A DNA stretch of 8,351 nucleotides from CAWACC01 sp964390695. Its GTDB lineage: Bacteria > Chlamydiota > Chlamydiia > Chlamydiales > Parachlamydiaceae. Position numbers and translations under genes: made by a program. Numbering within the stretch: position 1 is the stretch's first letter; each line of letters starts with the position of its first letter. Shown here one piece after another: positions 1 to 6,322 of this stretch. The DNA lies in NCBI GenBank assembly GCA_964390695.1, contig CAYMKI010000138.1:1-8351 (forward strand). Reading direction: 5' to 3'. The notes under the pieces are model-generated. The model saw nothing but the letters and a program-made list of their open reading frames with translations. It was not told where the DNA came from and ran no database searches.

Positions 1-23
1 CCTTTGACTAATAAGGATTGATC

Positions 24-824
24 ATGAACGATAATGAAAGGCAAAATGCGATTGTACATTTTTTGAAAAAACTACAAGAAACCATCATTCAGGCTTTTGA
101 AAGCTTTGAAAGCCAACATATATTTCAAAAAAAAAGCTGGAACTATGCCTCTGGAAAAGGGGGGGGCGAGATGGCTGTATTAAGGGGATCTGTTTTTGAA
201 AAAGCTGCGGTCAATTGGTCTGGAATCCATGGCGAGAACTTTCCTATGGCCGATGGAAACGGCCCCTTTTTTGCCACAGGGATCAGTTTGATCACGCATA
301 TGGCCAATCCCCACGCCCCTACGGTGCACTTTAACATCAGATATATCGAAACTCCTACCAAATTTTGGTTTGCCGGCGGCTACGATCTCACCCCTATGGG
401 TTTTGCATACAAGGAGGACACCGAGCATTTCCACGGTATTGCGAAAAACACCTTGGACAAATTTGATGTGTCCTTGTATCCGCAATTTTCAAAAAACGCA
501 CAGGAATATTTCTATATCCCGCATCGGCAGAGAGAAAGGGGGGTCGGAGGGATTTTTTTTGATCATTACAACACAGGGGATTTAGAAGCGGATTTGAATT
601 TATGGAAAGCGATAGGCTCTCGCTTTTTAGAAGCCATCCTCCCCATATATGGTCGTCGAACGAACACTGCGTATAGCCCCGAACAAAAGGAAGTGCAAAA
701 CTGCTACCGCGCGCATTATGTGGAATTTAATTTAATTTATGACCGGGGCACTAAGTTTGGTTTTTTATCCGGAGGCAATCCTGAAGCTATTCTTTGTTCC
801 ATGCCTCCTGTTGCTAAATGGTGA
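24..824 (+). CDS. hemF: Oxygen-dependent coproporphyrinogen III oxidase
   Basis: HemF uses O2 to decarboxylate two propionates of coproporphyrinogen III, giving protoporphyrinogen IX in cytoplasmic heme synthesis. Family signatures run through the whole protein: the Gly-rich GKGGGEMAVLRGSVFEKAAVN block (residues 45-64, with G45-G48), PTVHFNIR (99-106, conserved His102), FWFAGGYDLTP (114-124, conserved Asp121), HRQRERGVGGIFFD (167-180) and YVEFNLIYDRGTKFG (232-246). The start is set at ATG 24: AAGGA at 13-17 lies 6 nt upstream, whereas the in-frame TTG at 18 would abut the ribosome site. The protein is 266 residues and stops right after SMPPVAKW. E. coli HemF is about 300 and continues some 25-30 residues beyond this point, so this is a short-C-terminus form. 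I recall Rickettsiales HemF also being shorter, so it may be natural rather than truncated. An 8-G run (159-166) and a 9-A run (127-135) lie in the 5' part, both in frame. Identification is firm. Confidence 0.95.
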   Translation: MNDNERQNAIVHFLKKLQETIIQAFESFESQHIFQKKSWNYASGKGGGEMAVLRGSVFEKAAVNWSGIHGENFPMADGNGPFFATGISLITHMANPHAPTVHFNIRYIETPTKFWFAGGYDLTPMGFAYKEDTEHFHGIAKNTLDKFDVSLYPQFSKNAQEYFYIPHRQRERGVGGIFFDHYNTGDLEADLNLWKAIGSRFLEAILPIYGRRTNTAYSPEQKEVQNCYRAHYVEFNLIYDRGTKFGFLSGGNPEAILCSMPPVAKW

Positions 825-872
825 TGTATACTTTTTCTTTTTCATTAATTTATTTCATAGGAATCCTCAGCG

Positions 873-2123
873 ATGGATACTGTAGCTAGCGCCTTTACAT
901 CTCTTATAAAAACTCTTAATTTACTCCCTCATCAAGATGCCAAAGTACAATCTGCGATAGACAAAACGACAGACAAAGTCTATGGGTTTGCGGCTTTGAT
1001 GGAATTTGGGCTGCACCCCATGCGAAACAAATATACCAAGTATAAAACAGATTATTTTGCCGAAAATAAAAACATCTTTAAATTTTCCCCCATGGAGCCC
1101 AACAACCTATTCAAAAGTGCCACTCAGGGAATTTCGCGATTTTGGTTTGGGGCAAGTCAGAAAGATTTATTTATCATGGACGAAGAACTGATCACGGTCA
1201 TCCGCAGATATGCTTGGGACAAAGACTACCAGGCCGACATGTGCGTCTTCTTGCAGGATATCGTTAAACCGGGCTTAGCGGCTTTGCGCAAGACCTATGA
1301 AAAAAAAGAAACCGAAACAGAAAAGCCTGCTGAAGAGAAGAAAGAGGAAAACAAGTCCGATAGCGTGATCAATCACATTAACAATTGGATCAAAGTAATC
1401 GACTGCGCTTTTCCGTGCTGCTCGGAAACAAACGTGTGCCTACAAAATAAGTGCTCGCTCGAGGATCCCTGCAAAACACCACTTAAAACATCTTTGGAAA
1501 TTTTCTGTGAAAAAATTGACGCCTTGATCATTCCCGAAGCGAAATCCGAGGCCGATATAAAGTCTAATGCCTTTTTCGAAAATTGCAAACGATGGGTTCG
1601 TGTGGAAGACAACACCTTCGGAAAGCAAATCAAAAATATATTAAGCGTAGAAAGACTACAAACTATAAACAAAATTTACACCCAATCCGTCATCAGCCGC
1701 ATGAACGCCTCTCAAGAGGAAATCAAACAGGCCAATGAAACATTTAATCAATTCATTATAGGTCCTGTAGAAGAGCAGATAGAACTGCTTCACAAAGATT
1801 TCGTGGCACTGCATGTGGAAGCCACCTTGCCTTATCAAAAGCCTTCGGTGGAGGTCAAACCGCAACAGGTGAGCTCTACACCCTTGGAAATCTCCCGCCC
1901 TGGGGGGGTGAGGCGTCCAATTACGCCCAAAACAACTCCGACGAACTCCATCTCAACTTCGCCTATAAAACCCAAAGACAAAGACGACCCGCTGGCTTCA
2001 TCTGGAGGCCCTCAAGTCGCGCCTACCAGCCAAACACAGTCGGCAAACAGCGCACAATCAGAAGCCAAGAGAACAGACCCCACCTCCCACGATGTATCCG
2101 GCAAAGAAGGATCTAATGGATGA
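873..2123 (+). CDS. Hypothetical protein with acidic, Cys-rich and Pro/Ser/Thr-rich segments
   Basis: I do not recognise this 416-residue protein. The start ATG has a plausible AGGA at 859-862, 10 nt upstream. Three compositional zones are visible. Residues 1-140 look globular and mixed helical. A Lys/Glu-rich charged stretch (about 143-162) leads into a cysteine cluster with C178, C182, C183, C189, C194, C200 and C212. A helical part (about 250-315) is followed by a Pro/Ser/Thr-rich, low-complexity tail from about 322 to the end, probably disordered. No signal peptide or transmembrane segment is seen. The gap to hemF is 48 bp, so co-transcription is possible. The stop codon overlaps a repeat that matches the 3' end of lplA. 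The disordered tail and modular build resemble secreted effectors or surface-associated proteins of intracellular bacteria, but that is inference only. A 7-G run (1902-1908) lies in the tail-coding part. Confidence 0.85.
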   Translation: MDTVASAFTSLIKTLNLLPHQDAKVQSAIDKTTDKVYGFAALMEFGLHPMRNKYTKYKTDYFAENKNIFKFSPMEPNNLFKSATQGISRFWFGASQKDLFIMDEELITVIRRYAWDKDYQADMCVFLQDIVKPGLAALRKTYEKKETETEKPAEEKKEENKSDSVINHINNWIKVIDCAFPCCSETNVCLQNKCSLEDPCKTPLKTSLEIFCEKIDALIIPEAKSEADIKSNAFFENCKRWVRVEDNTFGKQIKNILSVERLQTINKIYTQSVISRMNASQEEIKQANETFNQFIIGPVEEQIELLHKDFVALHVEATLPYQKPSVEVKPQQVSSTPLEISRPGGVRRPITPKTTPTNSISTSPIKPKDKDDPLASSGGPQVAPTSQTQSANSAQSEAKRTDPTSHDVSGKEGSNG

Positions 2124-2160
2124 TCAGCTCAAAGCCTCTATCCTATAGTTGTCGCAAGGC
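2121..2160. repeat. lplA-3'-end-like repeat, copy 1
   Basis: Beginning at the stop codon of the preceding gene, about 38 bp match the 3' end of the lplA gene at 3113-3150 (shared core GATCAGCTCAARGCYTCTAYC). Read on the minus strand it would encode R-I-E-A-L-S-stop, against R-V-E-A-L-S-stop at the real lplA end. A 2-nt length difference breaks the frame further upstream. It is therefore either a decayed lplA tail or a member of a short dispersed repeat family. Confidence 0.65.
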
Positions 2161-2206
2161 GACACTGATGTAATATAAATATAAACCAGATACCCCAAAG
2201 TTTTTT

Positions 2207-2626
2207 TTGTATAATTTAACTAATCTAAACAGATTAAAACAAATAGAAGAGCGGGAAACAGACCCTTTGACAAATAATATCATCGGAGCGGCTATTGATG
2301 TACATCGTGCTTTAGGACCCGGTTTACTTGAATCTGCATACGAAGCTTGTCTCACTTATGAACTCAGACTAAGACAGTTGAAGGTTGAAACCCAAAAACC
2401 ACTTCCCATCTATTACAAAGATGTGATTCTAGACTGCGGCTATCGTATGGATTTGGTTGTAGAAGACAAAGTAATTATAGAAATTAAGTCTGTCAATACC
2501 ATCGCTCCAATACACGAAGCACAATTACTGTCCTATTTACGCCTTTATGGATGTTGTCAAAGAGGATTGCTTATCAATTTTAATGTAAAGCGATTAGTTG
2601 AAGGCATCCGTCGTCTGAAAATTTAA
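2207..2626 (+). CDS. GxxExxY family protein (PD-(D/E)XK nuclease-like, unknown function)
   Basis: The protein contains the motif that names the family, GLLESAY (residues 39-45), after IIGAAIDVHRALGPG. The nuclease-fold core follows, GYRMDLVVEDKVIIEIKSV (78-96), with Asp82 and the E-I-K triad (E92, K94). The typical end IHEAQLLSYLRLYG...GLLINFNV...GIRRL is also present. The core is complete, so the catalytic side looks intact; the biological role of the family is unknown to me. The start is uncertain: no ATG is available. Candidate starts are TTG 2207 (used here) and TTG 2267, which would begin just before TNNIIGAAID and fit the family core better. Neither has a good ribosome site. In the same frame an ATG at 2168 is followed at once by TAA, hinting that the 5' end may be damaged. 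The gene abuts a MITE-like repeat with CTCTGTGG ends. I recall GxxExxY genes in many phyla being bordered by, or starting inside, such repeats. Confidence 0.85.
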   Translation: MYNLTNLNRLKQIEERETDPLTNNIIGAAIDVHRALGPGLLESAYEACLTYELRLRQLKVETQKPLPIYYKDVILDCGYRMDLVVEDKVIIEIKSVNTIAPIHEAQLLSYLRLYGCCQRGLLINFNVKRLVEGIRRLKI

Positions 2627-2855
2627 CCCTCTCTGTGTCCTCTGTGGGCTCTGTGGTAGTTTTATTACACGGGCATCTCACNNNNNNNNNNNNNNNNNNN
2701 NNNNNNNNNNNNNNNNNNNNNNNNNNNNNNNNNNNNNNNNNNNNNNNNNNNNNNNNNNNNNNNNNNNNNNNNNNNNNNNNNTGGCTATAACTCTCGCTAT
2801 ATCCATTTGATAAAACAAAAATCAACCACAGAGCCCACAGAGACCACAGAGGGGG
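2627..2855. mobile_element. MITE-like element, copy A (interrupted by assembly gap)
   Basis: Immediately after the GxxExxY stop codon, the first 30 bp (2627-2656) are an imperfect inverted repeat of 2826-2855, matching at 27 of 30 positions. The ends are built from reiterated CTCTGTGG/CCACAGAG units. The interior carries no coding potential that I can see. The segments 2627-2681 and 2782-2836 are each identical over 55 bp to copy B at 2969-3023 and 3046-3100. If the gap hides only what copy B has there (22 bp), the true element is about 151 bp. Short length, terminal inverted repeats and multiple copies fit a non-autonomous element. No target-site duplication was evident. Confidence 0.75.
2682..2781. 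other. Assembly gap (100 N)
   Basis: Exactly 100 N bases, the conventional placeholder for a gap of unknown length. It lies inside repeat copy A at a place where copy B has 22 bp (3024-3045). The gap therefore most likely results from the assembler failing to resolve two near-identical copies; the true distance may be much shorter, or longer if further repeat units were collapsed. Confidence 0.98.
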
Positions 2856-2858
2856 TGC

Positions 2859-2960
2859 GACCAGCTCAAGGCCTCTACTCTGGAGGTCTCTTGATGATTT
2901 AGATCTGATTCCTCAGAGCTTGTGGATTACTATTACTGTTTTGTGCGTAATATCGGGTCG
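2859..2960 (-). pseudogene. Decayed duplicate of the lplA 3' end, copy 2
   Basis: This stretch matches two separate parts of the 3' end of the downstream lplA gene in order. Its left part (2859-2900) resembles 3113-3154 (GCTCAAGGCYTCTACYCTG core), and its right part (TTTGTGCGTAATATCGGG near 2940-2957) resembles TTTGTGCGTGATATCGGA near 3233-3250. The sequence between is shorter and diverged, so it reads as an internally deleted, non-coding remnant of lplA. The TGA stop has become TGG here. It lies between the two MITE-like copies, giving the order element A, lplA remnant, element B, lplA. Confidence 0.6.
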
Positions 2961-2968
2961 ACGTATTT

Positions 2969-3109
2969 CCCTCTCTGTGTCCTCTGTGGGCTCTGTGGTA
3001 GTTTTATTACACGGGCATCTCACTCCTGATGTGCCTCCTGATTTTTGGCTATAACTCTCGCTATATCCATTTGATAAAACAAAAATCAACCACAGAGCCC
3101 TCTGTGTTG
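2969..3109. mobile_element. MITE-like element, copy B (right end eroded)
   Basis: Second copy of the CTCTGTGG-ended element. Positions 2969-3023 and 3046-3100 are identical to copy A on either side of the gap. The 22 bp at 3024-3045 supply the part missing from copy A. The left end (2969-2998) is intact. The right inverted repeat starts normally (CCACAGAGCCC at 3090-3100) but then jumps to TCTGTG, so the last part of the arm is deleted. It lies directly downstream of the lplA stop codon in lplA orientation. Confidence 0.75.
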
Positions 3110-3114
3110 AGCGA

Positions 3115-3828
3115 TCAGCTCAAGGCTTCTACCCTGCAAGTCGCTTGACGATGAGGTTTTTCTTTATAGCTTAACGCTTCAAACACCGTTTTAGAAGTCA
3201 TTCCATAGCGCTCATGAACAGCTGTTGCTAATTTGTGCGTGATATCGGACCTCTTTGGATAGTGCTGCTTAAGGCTGCACAGAAAATCTCGATGAGAGCG
3301 CCGCTCCCGATAGTGAGGTGTTTTGGGAGGCATCAACAGATATTCCATATTATCCGGATGATAATCCCACAGCAGTGAACTATGGTGCAGCCAACGCTGC
3401 TTGCACATATACTGGGCGTTGCCGCCGAATTTCTTCGACCCGATGACATAATCATTTTCCCGCACGCCAAATTCCAATTCGGGAAAAATTTCCGAATATA
3501 GACTTTGAGTCCACTCCATTACAGCTTGCGGCTGGCAGGGAACCTGCAAATCGGGCTCGTTGCCGATAAAAGTGACAAAGAGGGTGTTCTCATCCACAAA
3601 GACTGTCCCTCCTCCGCTGAAGCGGCGAATCAGGGGCACGGGATTTTGAGTCCATTTTGGCTTATTGATTAGCAGCTCTGTTTTACCTGATATGCCCAAA
3701 ACAATGGCTTTAGGGGAGCCTTCGTTGATGATCAGCCAGTTTCTGTCGTCCTTTCGAAGTAAAGCTTCTTCGATTTGAAGCTGCTCAAAAATCGGGGTAT
3801 TATGCAAGTGTAAAAAACAAAACGGCAT
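3115..3828 (-). CDS. lplA: Lipoate-protein ligase A family protein
   Basis: This 237-residue enzyme of the LplA/LipB/biotin-ligase fold is expected to activate lipoate with ATP and attach it to a lysine of E2 or GcvH subunits in the cytoplasm. Visible motifs are RRFSGGGTVFVDENTLFVTF (residues 68-87, the nucleotide/lipoate loop), the family lysine in GSKKFGGNAQ (130-139) and RWLHHSSLLWDY (145-156). Several stretches (LIINEGSPKAIVLGISGK, RENDYVIGSKKFGGNAQ, WLHHSSLLWD) closely resemble a plant lipoate/biotin ligase family protein as I remember it. The start ATG is 4 nt after the stop of the prenyl synthase gene, with no clear Shine-Dalgarno, suggesting translational coupling. The last 12 or so codons (about residues 226-237) come from a sequence present three times in the window, so the native C-terminus may have been replaced or duplicated. 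The substrate could also be octanoate; this was not resolved. Confidence 0.9.
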   Translation of the reverse strand: MPFCFLHLHNTPIFEQLQIEEALLRKDDRNWLIINEGSPKAIVLGISGKTELLINKPKWTQNPVPLIRRFSGGGTVFVDENTLFVTFIGNEPDLQVPCQPQAVMEWTQSLYSEIFPELEFGVRENDYVIGSKKFGGNAQYMCKQRWLHHSSLLWDYHPDNMEYLLMPPKTPHYRERRSHRDFLCSLKQHYPKRSDITHKLATAVHERYGMTSKTVFEALSYKEKPHRQATCRVEALS

Positions 3829-3832
3829 GTGC

Positions 3833-4720
3833 TTATATCAAATCTACGATTTCGAACATCTCCGGCAACGCAATTCCCAGCTCTGTTAAGGTTTGCTTAT
3901 AGAGGGCTATTTCGGTGCGAATCATGTTCTCAGTAGCTTCCAGACCCTTCACTGCGGCCATATTTACGAAGCGTTCATTCAGGGCGTCTTGTTGCATGTC
4001 TTGGATATCATCTAAAAGCTGAAAAGCCATGCCAAAATGCGAAGCGGCCTTTTTTACCAAGGGCAGGGCAGAAATCTTTCCTCCGCCATACAGCCAGCCG
4101 GAAACAAAGGAAATTTCAAATAGCGAAACGGTTTTTTTATGCATCACCTCACGGAGTGTTTCCAGGGAAAGGTCGGGGGGAGAGATATCCAAGAACTGCC
4201 CGCCCGTAGCCCCATTCAGGCCAGTATTGTAGGTGGCGTTTTCCAGTGTTAATACACAGATAGCTTCGCTATGAGGAGAGTGAGGAAGACGCGCTTGTTG
4301 AAGGAGGCGGGCGTTGTGCACATAAGCGTTGTATCCGGCAGCAATCAAGGCATAGCTGACCAGAATGGCCAGGTTTTCGCCATATTTCTTGTGTACCGAA
4401 GGTTTATTTCTGCGCTCATCGTCATCGTCCATGCACGGCAGATCGTCAGCGACCAAAGAGGCGGAATGAAAAAACTCTATAGCTAAAGCCGCAGGCATAA
4501 CATCAGCCGCCCCACCCAGGGCTTTTCCCAACATCAAAACGAACGCAGGGCGAATTCGCTTGCCGCCATTCAAAAGAGCATATTCACAAGCCTCGCGCAA
4601 AAGGTTTGTAGGGCCCAATAAGGGAATGTGAGCCTTGATAGCCTGCTTGATTTGCTCTTGGTAGGGCAATAATAACTTATCTAATTTTAACGATTTTGTT
4701 TCCATAAACATATTATTCAC
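3833..4720 (-). CDS. ispA: Polyprenyl (farnesyl/geranylgeranyl) diphosphate synthase
   Basis: This trans-prenyl synthase condenses isopentenyl diphosphate with allylic diphosphates, feeding quinone and undecaprenyl carriers. The 295-residue protein shows GGKRIRP (52-58), the first Asp-rich motif DDLPCMD (92-98, DDx4D as in bacterial FPP synthases) with ERR following, GGQFLDI (173-179), KT (196-197) and the second motif LLDDIQD (235-241). The segment after DDIQD is shorter than in E. coli IspA and lacks its Lys-rich GKxxGxD...GK part. The start is taken as GTG 4720 because AAGGGG lies about 7 nt upstream; ATG 4711 and ATG 4705 are alternatives. It lies 21 bp downstream of the glmU-like gene and 4 bp upstream of lplA, so it is the middle gene of a likely operon. 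The pairing with a GlmU-like protein recalls Chlamydia CT628/CT629. The product chain length cannot be read reliably from the sequence. Confidence 0.92.
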   Translation of the reverse strand: MNNMFMETKSLKLDKLLLPYQEQIKQAIKAHIPLLGPTNLLREACEYALLNGGKRIRPAFVLMLGKALGGAADVMPAALAIEFFHSASLVADDLPCMDDDDERRNKPSVHKKYGENLAILVSYALIAAGYNAYVHNARLLQQARLPHSPHSEAICVLTLENATYNTGLNGATGGQFLDISPPDLSLETLREVMHKKTVSLFEISFVSGWLYGGGKISALPLVKKAASHFGMAFQLLDDIQDMQQDALNERFVNMAAVKGLEATENMIRTEIALYKQTLTELGIALPEMFEIVDLI

Positions 4721-4741
4721 AATGATCCCCTTAGTTTAAAA

Positions 4742-5434
4742 CTATTGGGCTTTTGATGTAAAGGAAAGATTCTGCTGAATTTTGATGACCTGGTTAGATT
4801 CCACCACGCCGCCGAGATTGACTAACGGAAAGCAGTCGACATTTTTTCCCAAGATGGTGCCGGGATTGAGGACCGCATTGCAGCCGATTTGGCAGCCATC
4901 GCCAATTAAGGCGCCAAATTTGCGCAAGCCGGTGCGAATCTTTGCGTGCCGTCCTTGCACAATCACTTCTTGGCGGTTTAGCTTCAGATTGGCCAGTTTG
5001 GTGCCAGCGCCAAGATTGACATGGTTGCCGAGGATGGAGTCGCCGATATAGGCGAAGTGGGCAGCATGTGCGTGGTTTAAAAACAGGACGTTTTTGACTT
5101 CGGTATCATGACCTATAACGCACCCATCGCCGGTGATCACATCGCCTCGAATATAGGCCCCGTGGCGGATGCTGCAATTTTCCCCAATCACACAAGGCCC
5201 TTTTATGTAAGCTCCGGGTTCTACGGTTGTGCCTTTGCCTATGGATATTTGCGCGGGATTGACTAAATGAACCCCTTGAGGAATGTTGACTTCTATGTTT
5301 CCCAGCGGCAGCGTTTTAAGAAACAAGGAAATGAAAGGGATTGCCTCCCAAGCATAGACAGCTTGATCGAAGAGGGCGGCATATTTGAAGCCGGTGAGGT
5401 CGAATAAATAGTCGGGTCTAAAGCTTATTTCCAT
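4742..5434 (-). CDS. GlmU-like left-handed beta-helix protein (acyltransferase-type, no uridylyltransferase domain)
   Basis: This 230-residue protein is made mostly of hexapeptide repeats from about residue 55 to 210 (for example VNPAQISIGKGTTVEPGAYIKG, IGENCSIRHGAYIRGDV, IGDGCQIGCNAVLNPGTILG), which fold as a left-handed beta-helix. The segment AAHFAYIGDSILGNHVNLGAGT (124-145) corresponds to [22 protein letters not shown] in E. coli GlmU, and its His126 aligns with the catalytic base His363 of the GlmU acetyltransferase. The N-terminal uridylyltransferase (LxGGxGTRM) half is absent; instead there are about 50 non-repeat residues. Chlamydia has a similarly short protein annotated GlmU. It may acetylate glucosamine-1-phosphate or act on another sugar phosphate. 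It is the first gene of the leftward operon with ispA and lplA. No clear Shine-Dalgarno precedes ATG 5434. Confidence 0.85.
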   Translation of the reverse strand: MEISFRPDYLFDLTGFKYAALFDQAVYAWEAIPFISLFLKTLPLGNIEVNIPQGVHLVNPAQISIGKGTTVEPGAYIKGPCVIGENCSIRHGAYIRGDVITGDGCVIGHDTEVKNVLFLNHAHAAHFAYIGDSILGNHVNLGAGTKLANLKLNRQEVIVQGRHAKIRTGLRKFGALIGDGCQIGCNAVLNPGTILGKNVDCFPLVNLGGVVESNQVIKIQQNLSFTSKAQ

Positions 5435-5694
5435 GCTTTATAGGTTACGTCGAAATGCAATATGTTTCAACGCTTTCTTTTGAAGAAATAAAATTATATA
5501 GTTTTTATTTCTTCTTCTTCATACTGTGGGGATTTGTTCATAAGTTCACAGTTTTCGAGAGAAAACGCTTGTTTGAAAGCTTGTATACAAGTTGATCAAA
5601 TCAGGCACAATCTCAACATTTCGACAACGCGGCTTGGTTTATGAACAAAAGAATGCGTATGGTTATCAACAAAATCAACAGGGGAAGATTTGCT
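5435..5694. other. Divergent AT-rich intergenic region with DnaA-box-like sites
   Basis: This 260-bp gap separates the leftward glmU-like operon from rightward coaD, so both promoters should lie here; I could not choose them with confidence (a TATAAT on the minus strand lies near 5491-5500). DnaA-box-like nonamers are seen at 5535-5543 (TTATGAACA, minus strand), 5639-5647 (TTATGAACA, plus) and 5663-5671 (TTATCAACA, plus, one mismatch to TTATCCACA). Short palindromes CTTGTATACAAG (5580-5591) and TTGATCAA (5592-5599) and a small hairpin GTTTTC/GAAAAC (5551-5566) follow. Much of the layout recurs downstream of coaD. Confidence 0.6.
5482..5514. repeat. 12-bp perfect inverted repeat, AT-rich
   Basis: GAAGAAATAAAA (5482-5493) pairs perfectly with TTTTATTTCTTC (5503-5514) around a 9-nt loop. 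It sits between two divergent genes, so it is not an obvious terminator; an AT-rich extrusion or regulatory site is possible. A weaker GAAGAAG/CTTCTTC counterpart (6224-6230 and 6249-6255) stands in the same relative place after coaD. Confidence 0.6.
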
Positions 5695-6186
5695 ATGCCA
5701 AAAGCTCTTTTTATGGGGTCTTTTAACCCGTTGACCTATGGACATTTAAACATCATTGAACGCGCTGCGTCTCTGTTCGATGACCTCGTTGTGGGGATTG
5801 CGGTCAATGCTCATAAATCACAGGCTCTTTTTTCACCGGAAGAGGTGGAAGATATGCTGGCGCATACCACAGCCCATATTGCCAATGTCGAAATAAAGCA
5901 CTATCAAGGACTTACAGCCGACTTTGCCAAAATGCACAAGATTCAGGTGATTATCAGAGCTTTAAGGTCGGTTCAAGATTTCGATGCTGAATATTCACAT
6001 GCATGGGCCAACTTGCAGCTCTCGGGTTTGCAGACGCTTGTGCTCTTTGGCGATCCCCAATTCTCGGCCATAAGTTCAACTTTGGTGAAAGAGATTGCTT
6101 TTTTCGGAGGCGACTTGAGTTGTTGGGTGCCTTCTTTTGTGGAAAATAGGGTGAAAGAAAAAATAAAGACCTTGAAATCGTTGTGA
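5695..6186 (+). CDS. coaD: Phosphopantetheine adenylyltransferase
   Basis: CoaD transfers AMP from ATP to 4'-phosphopantetheine, the penultimate step of coenzyme A synthesis, as a cytoplasmic hexamer. Family features are present over the full 163 residues: ALFMGSFNPLTYGH (4-17) with the nucleotidyltransferase T/HxGH signature as T14-Y15-G16-H17, Lys41, the IIRALRSVQDFDAEY block (86-100, with R88 and R91 conserved; E. coli has Gly where Ala89 stands) and ISSTLVKEIA (126-135). The start is set at ATG 5695, because AGGGGA lies 9 nt upstream and the family begins right here; an in-frame ATG at 5641 would add 18 residues unlike the family and would include DnaA-box-like DNA. The gene stands alone between two intergenic regions of 260 and 357 bp that resemble each other. 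Confidence 0.95.
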   Translation: MPKALFMGSFNPLTYGHLNIIERAASLFDDLVVGIAVNAHKSQALFSPEEVEDMLAHTTAHIANVEIKHYQGLTADFAKMHKIQVIIRALRSVQDFDAEYSHAWANLQLSGLQTLVLFGDPQFSAISSTLVKEIAFFGGDLSCWVPSFVENRVKEKIKTLKSL

Positions 6187-6322
6187 AAGTTTTGATGAAA
6201 TTTTTTTTTAAACAAGTTTCATAGAAGAAGAGTGTTATATACAAGATGCTTCTTCTTCCTCTTGTGTTGTGGGATTGTTCATAAGTTCATAACTTTCTCT
6301 CGGAATGGATGGGGAAAAAGGG

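Noticed and set aside
1..23. End of an upstream gene (in-frame TAATAA or TGA)
   Set aside because: Stop codons are present in two frames, but 20 bp give no way to identify a product.
180..485. Minus-strand frames inside hemF
   Set aside because: They are shadows of a fully conserved HemF reading frame.
2580..2825. Minus-strand frame across the N gap
   Set aside because: It is translated repeat DNA plus unknown bases; it encodes the CACAGAG-derived TEPTEDTE pattern and has no homologue signal of its own.
2627..3109. CRISPR array
   Set aside because: Repeats are two long copies with inverted ends and internal CTCTGTGG reiteration, without regular spacers and without cas genes.
5641..5694. 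N-terminal extension of CoaD from ATG 5641
   Set aside because: The 18 extra residues do not resemble the family, and a good ribosome site (AGGGGA) precedes ATG 5695.
6190..6222. Intrinsic terminator after coaD (ATGAAA...TTTCAT around T9)
   Set aside because: The stem is only 6 AT-rich pairs with a 16-nt loop and the T-run lies inside the loop, not after the stem.
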